From: JBAZCO01 sp041654915
Lineage (GTDB): Bacteria; Bacillota; Clostridia; Christensenellales; DTU072
NCBI GenBank assembly: GCA_041654915.1
Contig: JBAZCO010000084.1
Location: forward strand, 1 to 7,387
Length of the DNA stretch: 7,387 nucleotides
Reading direction: 5' to 3'
The notes below the pieces were generated by a model. It had not been told where the DNA came from and searched no databases. It was given only the letters and a program-made list of their open reading frames with translations. The position numbers were made by a program, and so were the translations under genes. Shown piece after piece: positions 1-6,267 of the stretch (position 1 is the stretch's first letter; every line of letters begins with the position of its first letter).

Positions 1-1305
1 GAGGAGGTTACCGCATCTGCCCAAATGACTATCAATAGGATATTGCCGCAAATAAGTTTTTCATCCCTCACCCCGCTCACCCAAACTTATTCGCACTACA
101 CTCCTATTATTGCTTATGCAGGAGGCGTTTTTGGTGATGGGTTTTATCAAGAAATTTCCGTTGTAACCGAGTTTGCCGATGAACAGCCCAATGCTGGCAG
201 TTATGCTATTAGCACGCATTTTGAAGGAAGTACAAATTATCTGCCCCGCCAAACAGAGGGTACGCTAATAATTGCTCCCAAAGCAATACCTGTTGCATTC
301 AACCCCCAATGGGAATATATTTACACTGGCAAACCTCATTCCCGCACCTTGCAGTACGATAAAGATGCGTTTCCATCCGATTTAGTAATAGATGTTACAT
401 ATGATGGTGAGCCTTATGGTATAGAATGCGGTGTTTATCAAATTGCGTTGTCTGCTAATAATCCAAACTATTATCTTACATACAGTTTAGCAGATTTAAA
501 AATGGACATCAAAAAAGCAAGCCTTACCATAAGACTTAACAATGTAGTTATTATGCCGGGACAAGACGCTCAAATTACCTATACCTATATTGGTTTTGTA
601 GAGGGCGAGGGCAGTGAAGTGCTAACAGCGCTTCCCCGCTTAACAAATAGACCCACAGAGCCAGGCGTATACCAACTTGTCCCCCAAGATGCCGAGGCAA
701 AAAACTATACTTTTAATTATATGCCGGGAAACTATACGGTAAATCAACATTCCGTGACGGGCGAGTTACAAAACTCCGATATTAAAGTATTAGTGACAAG
801 CAGTTTTCATCCGGGTTCGGCAATCAACTTTTCAAAGATAGATAAAGACAGCGAAAGCTTTACAGGACTTTCCTCAATACTTAGAGACCGCTCTCAAATT
901 TACTTTAATAGCGATATTGTTGGCGCTTATAATTTCAATTTTAGCGAAGGCGGTTTGAGCGGCACAAATGAGTATAAAGCATCTATTTTTAATGTCAAAC
1001 TATCTCCTCTGTTTAAGCATAATATAGCTGTTGTAGACAAAGGCGGCAACTACCACAAGATTGATAACTATGTCTACAAAGACAACACGATAGTTTTCAA
1101 CTTCCATGTGGAGGGCAGAATAGTTATTTACCGTTATAGTTTGCTAACATATCTTGTTGCAGGGTTTATTGGTCTTGGGGCATTGATAATTATTATTTAC
1201 AAAATCAGCTCTGCAATATCCTATCGCAGGACGAAAAAAGGCGAACCCGAAGAACAACTTGTTCCCCAAACACCACCGCCCACAAAACCTCGTTATGACT
1301 GGTAA
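1..1305 (+). CDS. MBG/Ig-like repeat surface protein with C-terminal membrane anchor (5' end outside window)
   Basis: The frame is open from base 1, so this is the last 434 codons of a longer gene. The first residues (EEVTASAQMTI) look like the closing strand of a preceding repeat, so the ATG at 25 is probably internal. Three beta-rich units follow, at about residues 12-105, 106-180 and 181-250. They share the MBG-type pattern: a G-x-Y strand, an 'NY' pair, then a closing strand such as LIIAPKA, MDIKKA or NYTVNQ. The third unit (TYTYIGFVEGEGSEVLT, then PGVYQL) most resembles MBG_2. A non-repeat beta-rich stretch (about 250-378) leads to one hydrophobic segment at about 380-401, then a basic cytoplasmic tail (YRRTKKG) ending in a proline-rich stretch. 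The implied topology is a large outside domain with its C-terminus inside, and no LPxTG signal. Such domains are typical of surface or adhesin-like proteins; the ligand is unknown. It overlaps the peptidase gene by 11 nt, implying co-transcription. Confidence 0.8.
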   Translation, partial: EEVTASAQMTINRILPQISFSSLTPLTQTYSHYTPIIAYAGGVFGDGFYQEISVVTEFADEQPNAGSYAISTHFEGSTNYLPRQTEGTLIIAPKAIPVAFNPQWEYIYTGKPHSRTLQYDKDAFPSDLVIDVTYDGEPYGIECGVYQIALSANNPNYYLTYSLADLKMDIKKASLTIRLNNVVIMPGQDAQITYTYIGFVEGEGSEVLTALPRLTNRPTEPGVYQLVPQDAEAKNYTFNYMPGNYTVNQHSVTGELQNSDIKVLVTSSFHPGSAINFSKIDKDSESFTGLSSILRDRSQIYFNSDIVGAYNFNFSEGGLSGTNEYKASIFNVKLSPLFKHNIAVVDKGGNYHKIDNYVYKDNTIVFNFHVEGRIVIYRYSLLTYLVAGFIGLGALIIIIYKISSAISYRRTKKGEPEEQLVPQTPPPTKPRYDW

Positions 1306-2335
1306 TATCTTTTCGGGCGGCATTGAGGGGATATATATAGCCTCACCCTCTAATTTATTTTACTTTAGCGGATTGCAAAATGATGATGCAAGAATTCTGC
1401 TTACCCCACAAGAAAACTATTATTTTACCGATGCCCGCTCAATGGAGGAGGCAAGGGAACTTATAACTGGTTTTACTATGGTGGATGTGGAGCGGGGAGA
1501 ATATGCCTTTACCGCATCCCAATTTATTGCAAATTTGGGCATAAAAAAGTTGGGCTATGAGGACGAAAGTATATTATACAGGGAATACCACGCAATCGAT
1601 TGGAAAGACAGAGAGCTTATTCCTGCCGAAACAGCCATAAATGCAAAGAGAAGTGTAAAAGCACCTGCCGAGATAGCAAAGATTGTTGCCGCTCAAGCGA
1701 TAACCGACAAGGTTTTTATAGAAATGCTAGAGTTTATCCGTCCGGGCGTAACCGAGGTAGAAACTGCTGCAAAGCTTAACTCTCTCATTTACGGGTACGG
1801 CGCAACACTTGCCTTTGACAGCATAGTTGCCTTTGGTAAAAACACCTCAAAGCCTCACTCTCACCCGTCAGATAATGTGCTAAACAACCGTGATTGCGTA
1901 TTGCTTGACTTTGGCGCAAAATATAAGGGCTACTGCTCGGATATGACAAGAAGTTTTGCAGTAGGCGGGGTTAGTGATAAGTATCGTGAAACCTACTATC
2001 GTGTATTGGAGTCGCAACAAAATGCGATATCAGCATTAAAAGCAGGGATTACGGGCAGAGAGGGCGATGCCTTAGCAAGGGATGTTCTAAAGGACTCGGG
2101 TTTGTCTGATTTTTTCACCCATTCATTGGGGCATTCGCTAGGTGTAGACATACACGAAAAGCCGGTTATGAGTCCTCGTTCAAACGAAATTATACCTGTT
2201 GGCGCAGTACTTTCGGTAGAGCCGGGTGTGTATTTTGAGGGTGAATTTGGCATTCGCATAGAGGATATTGTGCTGTTTAACAACAATAGCGTAGACAGGC
2301 TAACAGCCTCACCCAAAGACTTGTTAATCATATAA
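1295..2335 (+). CDS. yqhT: Xaa-Pro aminopeptidase, M24B family (YqhT/PepP type)
   Basis: A cytoplasmic metallopeptidase expected to release the N-terminal residue from peptides with proline at position 2. It has 346 residues, close to the roughly 350 usual for this short Bacillota form. A creatinase-like N-terminal domain (about 5-115, with ASPSNLFYFSG) precedes a pita-bread catalytic domain (about 125-340). All five dinuclear-metal ligands are visible: D205 (LLDFG), D216 (SDMTRS), H280 (GHSLG), E309 (SVEPGVYF) and E323 (RIEDI). H188 and H287 (DIHE) sit at the spacing of the catalytic histidines of E. coli PepP. I start it at ATG 1295, 11 nt inside the upstream gene. A TTG at 1259 would add 12 residues (several His and Pro) unlike the family N-terminus. 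No Shine-Dalgarno precedes 1295, so translation probably depends on ribosomes ending the upstream gene. It sits 34 nt before efp, as in B. subtilis. The family call is very secure; exact substrate range is not readable. Confidence 0.93.
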   Translation: MTGNIFSGGIEGIYIASPSNLFYFSGLQNDDARILLTPQENYYFTDARSMEEARELITGFTMVDVERGEYAFTASQFIANLGIKKLGYEDESILYREYHAIDWKDRELIPAETAINAKRSVKAPAEIAKIVAAQAITDKVFIEMLEFIRPGVTEVETAAKLNSLIYGYGATLAFDSIVAFGKNTSKPHSHPSDNVLNNRDCVLLDFGAKYKGYCSDMTRSFAVGGVSDKYRETYYRVLESQQNAISALKAGITGREGDALARDVLKDSGLSDFFTHSLGHSLGVDIHEKPVMSPRSNEIIPVGAVLSVEPGVYFEGEFGIRIEDIVLFNNNSVDRLTASPKDLLII

Positions 2336-2357
2336 ATAATCAATTAAATCAACGCTC

Positions 2358-2365
2358 AAGGAGGT
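2358..2365 (+). promoter_or_regulatory. Ribosome binding site of efp
   Basis: AAGGAGGT is a full match to the anti-Shine-Dalgarno sequence and lies 4 nt before the efp ATG. It is the strongest such site in the window and fits high, independent translation of efp within the peptidase-efp transcript. Confidence 0.9.
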
Positions 2366-2369
2366 AAAA

Positions 2370-2933
2370 ATGGCATACATTTTAGCGGGAGATTTTAGAA
2401 AAGGTATTACATTTGAAATGGACGGTACGGTACAAGTAATAGTAGACTTTCAGCATGTAAAGCCTGGCAAGGGAGCGGCATTTGTACGCACAAAGATTAG
2501 AAACATTATGACGGGCGGCGTTATTGAAAGAACTTTTAACCCAAGTGAAAAGTTCGAGCTTGCACGGATAGAAAGAAAAAAGATGAGCTTTAGTTACTCA
2601 GATGGCGATTTATACAACTTTATGGATAATGAAACTTACGAATTTACCGTAGTAAACAAGGAAATGTTGGAGGATTCGCTAAGCTTTATTAAAGAAAACT
2701 CCATAGTAGAGGTTGCGTTTTTTAAAGGTGCGCCCTTTTCGGTTGAGCCAGAAAATTTTGTGGACTTAAAGGTTGTTGAGTGTGAGCCAGCGCTTGCAGG
2801 GGCAACCGCACAGCCCGGCACAAAAGCCGCCACGCTTGAAACAGGGTATGTATTGCAAGTGCCATTGTTTATAAACGAAGGCGAGATGATTCGTGTTGAT
2901 ACAAGAAACGGCACTTATATGTCAAGGGCTTAA
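2370..2933 (+). CDS. efp: Translation elongation factor P
   Basis: EF-P binds between the ribosomal P and E sites and speeds peptide-bond formation at consecutive prolines. The 187 residues match the usual 185-190. Domain I (about 1-64) carries the tip loop HVKPGKG, with K34 at the position that is beta-lysylated in E. coli and modified with aminopentanol in B. subtilis. Domain II (about 65-128) contains ERKKMSFSYSDGDLYNFMD. Domain III (about 129-187) ends in the signature QVPLFINEGEMIRVDTR. The start is fixed by AAGGAGGT. One oddity: the domain III loop that reads PGLKGDT in E. coli reads PALAGAT here, so the Asp of the Gly-Asp-Thr motif (G144-D145-T146, same numbering) is Ala145. The later conserved KPAT is KAAT. 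The rest is intact, the gene is uninterrupted, and nothing suggests decay. No modification enzyme gene is in the window. It follows the peptidase gene by 34 nt and is closed by a terminator. Confidence 0.98.
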   Translation: MAYILAGDFRKGITFEMDGTVQVIVDFQHVKPGKGAAFVRTKIRNIMTGGVIERTFNPSEKFELARIERKKMSFSYSDGDLYNFMDNETYEFTVVNKEMLEDSLSFIKENSIVEVAFFKGAPFSVEPENFVDLKVVECEPALAGATAQPGTKAATLETGYVLQVPLFINEGEMIRVDTRNGTYMSRA

Positions 2934-2979
2934 AAATACATATCACTTTACTTGCTTTTTAGATTTTTTTTAATATTTT

Positions 2980-3010
2980 CCCCGCTTGCCAAATGGTAGG
3001 CGGGGTTTTT
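2980..3010 (+). terminator. Intrinsic terminator after efp
   Basis: An 11-bp stem (arms 2980-2990 and 2995-3005) closes a 4-nt AAAT loop and is followed by five T. The outer six pairs, CCCCGC with GCGGGG, are perfect; the inner five include two G-U pairs. It lies 47 nt after the efp stop and should end the surface protein - peptidase - efp transcript, leaving spoIIIA under its own control. Confidence 0.9.
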
Positions 3011-3185
3011 ATCTTTATATATCTAACCTAAATTAAAAGTTATATTCTAGTGAAAAAATATAGTTTAATTTGCTAATGCAGTATGTTTTTTTTGGGAATA
3101 GTTTGCTTTTCAGATGAGGAAGGAGTATGCTTGCTTTCTGCATAAAAAATTATCTTGTGTACTATATTGTTAACGGGGTGCGTGT
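3011..3185 (+). promoter_or_regulatory. AT-rich leader expected to hold the spoIIIA promoter
   Basis: This stretch lies between the efp terminator and spoIIIAA and should contain the operon promoter, because the terminator isolates the operon from upstream. In B. subtilis spoIIIA is driven by mother-cell sigma-E, whose -10 is CATAcA-T with a KMATATT -35 about 14 nt upstream. The only CATA here is CATAAAAA at 3141-3148, a fair -10, but the sequence 13-15 nt before it is a poor -35. TTATATT at 3040-3046 is a fair -35 but has no good -10 behind it. A promoter is therefore inferred from context and its position is not fixed. A weak 5-bp inverted repeat, TATGC (3126-3130) with GCATA (3140-3144), surrounds the start of the short ORF described separately. 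B. subtilis has yqhV in this interval; nothing of that size is present here. Confidence 0.4.
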
Positions 3186-3189
3186 TTGA
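3127..3189 (+). CDS. Possible 20-codon leader ORF coupled to spoIIIAA
   Basis: An ATG at 3127 opens a 20-residue hydrophobic, tyrosine- and valine-rich peptide (begins MLAFCIKNYL). It ends with TGA at 3187-3189, which overlaps the TTG start of spoIIIAA (3186-3188) in a TTGA junction, the geometry of coupled genes elsewhere in this operon. Purine-rich GAGGAAGGAG lies directly before it: AGGA at 3117-3120 is 6 nt from the ATG, whereas the better AAGGAG at 3120-3125 is only 1 nt away. It is not recognisable as any family. An ORF this short easily arises by chance, and if the promoter -10 is the CATA at 3141 it would not even be transcribed whole. The call rests only on the stop/start overlap and the purine tract. 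Confidence 0.2.
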   Translation: MLAFCIKNYLVYYIVNGVRV

Positions 3190-4016
3190 TTGAGTTTTTG
3201 TTGGGAAAAGAGTTATATCAAGAAGTAACCGCCCATGTGGCGGAGGCGCATCTTACCGAGGTGCGCCTCCGCCTAAACCGTCCTATTGCCGTACGGGACA
3301 GGGAGCGGCGGCATATTCTTCCCACCAAAGCCACCCGCTCAATGATAGACGAGGTTATTGCCAAGGCAACAAAATATTCGCTCTATGCATACCAAGACGA
3401 GATAGCCTCGGGATATATTCACTGCTCTGGCGGCATTAGGATAGGCATAGCAGGGCGGGGTGTTTCGGATAGCGGCAAAATTATCACCTATAAGGAAATC
3501 ACTTCATTAAATATTCGTGTTCCCCACGAAATTATCGGAGCGGCGCACCCTTTAAAAAATATCTTAAACGACTACCAAAGTACAATTATTATCGCTCCGC
3601 CCTTTGGCGGCAAAACCACTCTCATAAGGGATATGGCACGCTTGTTGTCAAACAACTATGATGTGGCTATCATAGACGAAAGGGAGGAGATAGGCGGGCG
3701 GGGCGAATATAAGCTAGGAGCATTGGCAGATATCATATCGGGTGTTCCCAAAGGGTTGGCTTTAGAGGGGATAATTAGGGCAATGTCCCCCGAAATTATT
3801 GTTTTGGACGAACTTTTCCCTTCACGAGATTTGCACACAGCGGAAATTATTGCTGCCTCAGGCATAAAATTTTTAGCAAGCTTGCACGGGGATAGTTTGG
3901 ATAGCTTTACCAATAACAATCCCAGACTGGCAAGGCTGTTTACCTATGGCATTCTATTAAGTTATAAACCGTGTGCGGGTAGCATAAAATCAATTGTGAG
4001 GTTTAAATTTGATTAA
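3186..4016 (+). CDS. spoIIIAA: Stage III sporulation protein AA (A-Q complex ATPase)
   Basis: A cytoplasmic secretion-type ATPase of the mother cell, thought to energise the SpoIIIA-SpoIIQ channel. It has 276 residues, shorter than the roughly 307 of B. subtilis, mostly at the N-terminus. Visible landmarks are the N-terminal EVRLRLNRPI, the GGIRIGIAGRGV segment, LNIRVPHEI, the P-loop at 137-144, IDEREEIGG and the Walker B segment IIVLDEL (D208, E209), then SLHGDSLDSF. The P-loop reads APPFGGKT, so the first glycine of GxxxxGK[TS] is Ala137; K143 and T144 are intact. The residue after DEL, usually Gly (DEIG or DELG), is Phe211. The TTG at 3186 is the only start after the in-frame TAA at 3171, with GGGGTG at 3175-3180 as a weak ribosome site. 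First gene of the operon; its stop lies 8 nt inside spoIIIAB. Identity is secure; whether ATP binding is altered is open. Confidence 0.96.
   Translation: MIEFLLGKELYQEVTAHVAEAHLTEVRLRLNRPIAVRDRERRHILPTKATRSMIDEVIAKATKYSLYAYQDEIASGYIHCSGGIRIGIAGRGVSDSGKIITYKEITSLNIRVPHEIIGAAHPLKNILNDYQSTIIIAPPFGGKTTLIRDMARLLSNNYDVAIIDEREEIGGRGEYKLGALADIISGVPKGLALEGIIRAMSPEIIVLDELFPSRDLHTAEIIAASGIKFLASLHGDSLDSFTNNNPRLARLFTYGILLSYKPCAGSIKSIVRFKFD
3998..4002 (+). promoter_or_regulatory. Ribosome binding site deciding the TTG start of spoIIIAB
   Basis: GAGGT lies inside the end of spoIIIAA and 6 nt before the TTG at 4009. The next start, ATG 4033, lacks such a site and would remove half of the first membrane segment, so TTG 4009 is preferred. 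Confidence 0.65.
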
Positions 4017-4491
4017 ACTCATAGCCGGCGCAATGCTAATGGCGGTGATGTTTTATATTGGGATTGCCATTGAGCGGTTCTATAAAAAACGAGCGGACTG
4101 TGTGGTGGAGTTTGCCGACTTCCTGTCCTATGCCTCACGGGAAATTTCCTTTTTAAAAACGGATATTTTAAGCGTAATGGGCAGTTTTATAAAGGACGGC
4201 ACAACACCGTTTAAAAAAATGCTTGCCGAAGTAAAAACAGCTTTTGAAAAGGGTACGCCGCTAAGTTTTGATAACGCATACTTAACCGCTGGCGATAAAG
4301 ACTTGATAAAAAAGTTCTTTAACGGCATAAAAAAGAGTGATTTTCAAGAGCAAGAGCGACTTTTTAAGCGAACAGCGGCGGAAACAAACGAGAGTGTCAA
4401 GGTCGCAATAAAACAAAAAAAGGAAAAGGGGGAACTCATAAAGAAACTCTTTATTCTTGCTGGAGTGGGACTTATGATAGTGATTATATAA
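4009..4491 (+). CDS. spoIIIAB: Stage III sporulation protein AB
   Basis: A membrane component of the SpoIIIA complex, with distant similarity to the type II secretion platform protein GspF, and so a plausible partner of the SpoIIIAA ATPase. The 160 residues compare with about 171 in B. subtilis. A membrane segment at about 2-21 is followed by a basic stretch (ERFYKKR). Next comes a largely helical cytoplasmic domain (about 30-140) with family features: a first helix around FLSYASREISFLKTD and a charged region QEQERLFKRTAAETNE. A basic KKEKGELIKK leads into the closing segment LFILAGVGLMIVII, which ends the protein and closely resembles the B. subtilis C-terminus. It starts at TTG inside spoIIIAA (8-nt overlap), and its TAA shares one base with the spoIIIAC ATG, so all three are likely translated together. 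Confidence 0.93.
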   Translation: MIKLIAGAMLMAVMFYIGIAIERFYKKRADCVVEFADFLSYASREISFLKTDILSVMGSFIKDGTTPFKKMLAEVKTAFEKGTPLSFDNAYLTAGDKDLIKKFFNGIKKSDFQEQERLFKRTAAETNESVKVAIKQKKEKGELIKKLFILAGVGLMIVII

Positions 4492-4688
4492 TGAATATAG
4501 AAATCATTTTTAAAATTGCCGGAGTAGGGCTGTTGACTGCGGTAATAAATAATATTTTGGAAAAAAGCGACAAAAAAGAAATTGCCACTCTTGTCACATT
4601 GGCAGGACTTATGATTGTCCTAATGATGGTTGTCGATATGGTATCCGGGCTGTTCGATACATTAAAAGCGATATTTAGCATAGGGTAA
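4491..4688 (+). CDS. spoIIIAC: Stage III sporulation protein AC
   Basis: A very small integral membrane protein of the SpoIIIA complex: 65 residues, against about 68 in B. subtilis. It consists almost wholly of two hydrophobic helices, at about 4-23 (FKIAGVGLLTAVINNIL) and 31-54 (ATLVTLAGLMIVLMMVVDMV). They are joined by the charged turn EKSDKKE, a pattern kept across the family. It has no good ribosome site of its own: its ATG overlaps the spoIIIAB stop (TAATG), so translation is probably by reinitiation. spoIIIAD follows 5 nt after its stop. AC and AD resemble each other distantly and have been compared with small membrane proteins of flagellar and type III export gates; that parallel is inference. 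Confidence 0.95.
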   Translation: MNIEIIFKIAGVGLLTAVINNILEKSDKKEIATLVTLAGLMIVLMMVVDMVSGLFDTLKAIFSIG

Positions 4689-4693
4689 GCAAA

Positions 4694-5077
4694 ATGATAT
4701 TCAAAGTTATCGGGATAGCCCTAATTGGGGTGCTTACAGTTACTGCGCTGCGGCAGGTAAAGCCCGAGCTTGCAATTTTTGCGGGGGTTGCCGCAAGCGT
4801 TGTGATAATTTTGGAGGTTATGGGAGAGGTTACTCAAATTATTAGTGTATTTCAAGGAGTGGGTGAAGGAGGAGAGGTTACTAACGGCATATTCAAGTCA
4901 ATTACAAAAATAATTGGCATTGGCTATATCACTGAGTATTCGGCAAGTATCTGCGAGGATTACGGCTCACAGTCAATAGCAAAAAAGGTACAGCTTGCGG
5001 GCAAGGTAAGTATATTTGGATTGGCTATACCCATTATTCTTAGCATAATAGATGCAGTGGGGCTATTGCTAAAATGA
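4694..5077 (+). CDS. spoIIIAD: Stage III sporulation protein AD
   Basis: An integral membrane component of the mother-cell side of the A-Q channel, with 127 residues (about 133 in B. subtilis). Hydrophobic helices lie at about 2-19, 26-43 and 105-126. Between the second and third is the conserved segment KIIGIGYITEYSASICEDYG followed by SIAKKVQLAGKV, which is the clearest signature of the family. Residues 52-66 (QGVGEGGEVTNGIFK) form a glycine-rich turn. The start is ATG 4694, with only a weak AGGG before it, 5 nt after spoIIIAC. The TGA stop overlaps the spoIIIAE start in an ATGA junction. No anomalies seen. Confidence 0.95.
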   Translation: MIFKVIGIALIGVLTVTALRQVKPELAIFAGVAASVVIILEVMGEVTQIISVFQGVGEGGEVTNGIFKSITKIIGIGYITEYSASICEDYGSQSIAKKVQLAGKVSIFGLAIPIILSIIDAVGLLLK

Positions 5078-6264
5078 AACGCTTTATTTTTCTTTTAGTT
5101 CTATTATTTTTTTTGACTGCTGTTATTTTAGTGCCTAGCGGTACAGCACACGCAAAAAGCATAGAAGAAGACATCGAAAAAGAGATAAACGAGGAAGTGG
5201 AGAAGGGATTGAACGACCTTGTGACAAGCGACATAGAAAATTTTTTTGCTGCTCTGGAAAATGCCGCAAAATATAACTTTGGAACAACTTTTAAAGAAGT
5301 GGTAAAGAGAATAATTAACGGCGACCCCATAGACTCAAAAATATTTTTCAATTTGATAAGTGGCGCTATTAAAGAGAATATTGCCACAATTATTGCCTCT
5401 TTGGTGAGCATAATTACGCTATCCATACTCTATGGAATGGCAAAGAATTTAAGCTCTGGGTTTGTAAAAGAAAGCACTTCTCAAGTTATATATTATGCGG
5501 TTTACGGTGCTATAATAGCCACTCTTTGCTATATTGTAAACGGGGCGATAATCTCTGCAAAAGCGGTAATAAGCTCTGTTTCCGGGCTTGTTCAGGTTGT
5601 ATTTCCCGTGTTGCTCACCCTTGTTACCGCCTTGGGGGGAGCGGCAAGCGCTGCGGCTTACCAGCCAATCATACTCATCTTTACCAATGTGGTGGTAAGG
5701 GTTATTGAGTTGGTAATAATGCCAATGTTTTACGCAACGATAGTTTTTTCTATCATAGGCAACCTCACAACAAATATCAAGTTGGAAAAATTGACATCGG
5801 CAATAAAGTCCACAGCCAATTGGACGCTTGGGATAATGTTTGGATTGATAATTACATTATTAAGCGCACAGGGCATAGTGGGCGCAAGTATAGATACAGT
5901 GGGTGTAAAGTCTGCCAAATTTGCGTTATCTAGTTATGTGCCAATATTAGGCGGTTACCTGTCGGACGGCTTTGACATTGTTATGGCATCGGCGGTACTG
6001 TTAAAAAATGCAACGGGACTGGCGGCGGTAATCATACTTTTTCTTGTTATTTTAGCGCCCGTGATAAAAATTGCCGTGTTGACTTTAATGTTAAGGCTCA
6101 CCGCCGGCATAATTGAGCCTATTGCCGATAGCAGAATTAGCAATTTACTATATTCCGTGTCCAAAAATTTATCTATCCTTATTAGCATTGTGCTTGGTAT
6201 GGCATTTTTGGTATTTGGGTTATTGATGCTAATAATTTATACATTTAATCCAGGAGTGGCTTGA
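5074..6264 (+). CDS. spoIIIAE: Stage III sporulation protein AE
   Basis: The large polytopic membrane protein of the SpoIIIA complex: 396 residues, almost the B. subtilis length (399). It opens with a classic signal peptide: MKR, a hydrophobic core at 4-20, then a GTAHA|K site predicting cleavage after A27. An acidic helical extracytoplasmic region follows (about 28-100, beginning SIEEDIEKEINEEVEKG). Then come roughly seven to eight membrane helices from about residue 103 to the end, including the small-residue segment LTLVTALGGAASAAAYQP and a closing helix near GMAFLVFGLLMLIIY. The cleaved leader places the N-terminal region in the space between mother-cell and forespore membranes, where it could meet SpoIIIAG or AH; that contact is inference. 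ATG 5074 overlaps the spoIIIAD stop by 4 nt (ATGA), and spoIIIAF follows after 3 nt. Confidence 0.96.
   Translation: MKRFIFLLVLLFFLTAVILVPSGTAHAKSIEEDIEKEINEEVEKGLNDLVTSDIENFFAALENAAKYNFGTTFKEVVKRIINGDPIDSKIFFNLISGAIKENIATIIASLVSIITLSILYGMAKNLSSGFVKESTSQVIYYAVYGAIIATLCYIVNGAIISAKAVISSVSGLVQVVFPVLLTLVTALGGAASAAAYQPIILIFTNVVVRVIELVIMPMFYATIVFSIIGNLTTNIKLEKLTSAIKSTANWTLGIMFGLIITLLSAQGIVGASIDTVGVKSAKFALSSYVPILGGYLSDGFDIVMASAVLLKNATGLAAVIILFLVILAPVIKIAVLTLMLRLTAGIIEPIADSRISNLLYSVSKNLSILISIVLGMAFLVFGLLMLIIYTFNPGVA
6252..6256 (+). promoter_or_regulatory. Ribosome binding site of spoIIIAF
   Basis: AGGAG lies in the last codons of spoIIIAE, 11 nt before the spoIIIAF ATG at 6268. The spacing is rather long but it is the only purine-rich site nearby, and no alternative start lies closer in frame. 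Confidence 0.55.
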
Positions 6265-6267
6265 CAT

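Noticed and set aside
1..27. GAGGAGGT at the left edge as a ribosome site for an ATG at 25
   Set aside because: Spacing is 16 nt, the frame is open to base 1, the first residues look like a repeat-closing strand, and the protein from ATG 25 has no signal peptide although it must be exported.
1996..2343. 115-codon minus-strand ORF opposite the peptidase catalytic domain
   Set aside because: It covers the region encoding the conserved metal ligands on the + strand; serine/threonine-rich shadow with no recognisable domain.
2951..3137. Recurring TTGCTTT-like strings (about 2952, 3103, 3131, and 7370 elsewhere)
   Set aside because: Too short, uneven in spacing and low in complexity to call a repeat or operator.
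3083..3145. 20-codon ORF starting at ATG 3083 in the spoIIIA leader
   Set aside because: No ribosome site before it and no link to spoIIIAA; a chance ORF in AT-rich DNA.
2971..3185. CRISPR, riboswitch or attachment-site structure in the largest gap
   Set aside because: Apart from the intrinsic terminator there is no repeated unit, conserved aptamer pattern or duplicated end; the gap is only 252 bases.
5040..5426. 128-codon minus-strand ORF opposite spoIIIAE
   Set aside because: It lies wholly opposite strong spoIIIAD/AE coding sequence, has no ribosome site, and its composition is that of a mirrored membrane-protein gene.
5526..5708. 60-codon + strand ORF inside spoIIIAE in another frame
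   Set aside because: Cys/Gly-rich out-of-frame reading of spoIIIAE helices, with no ribosome site and no family resemblance.
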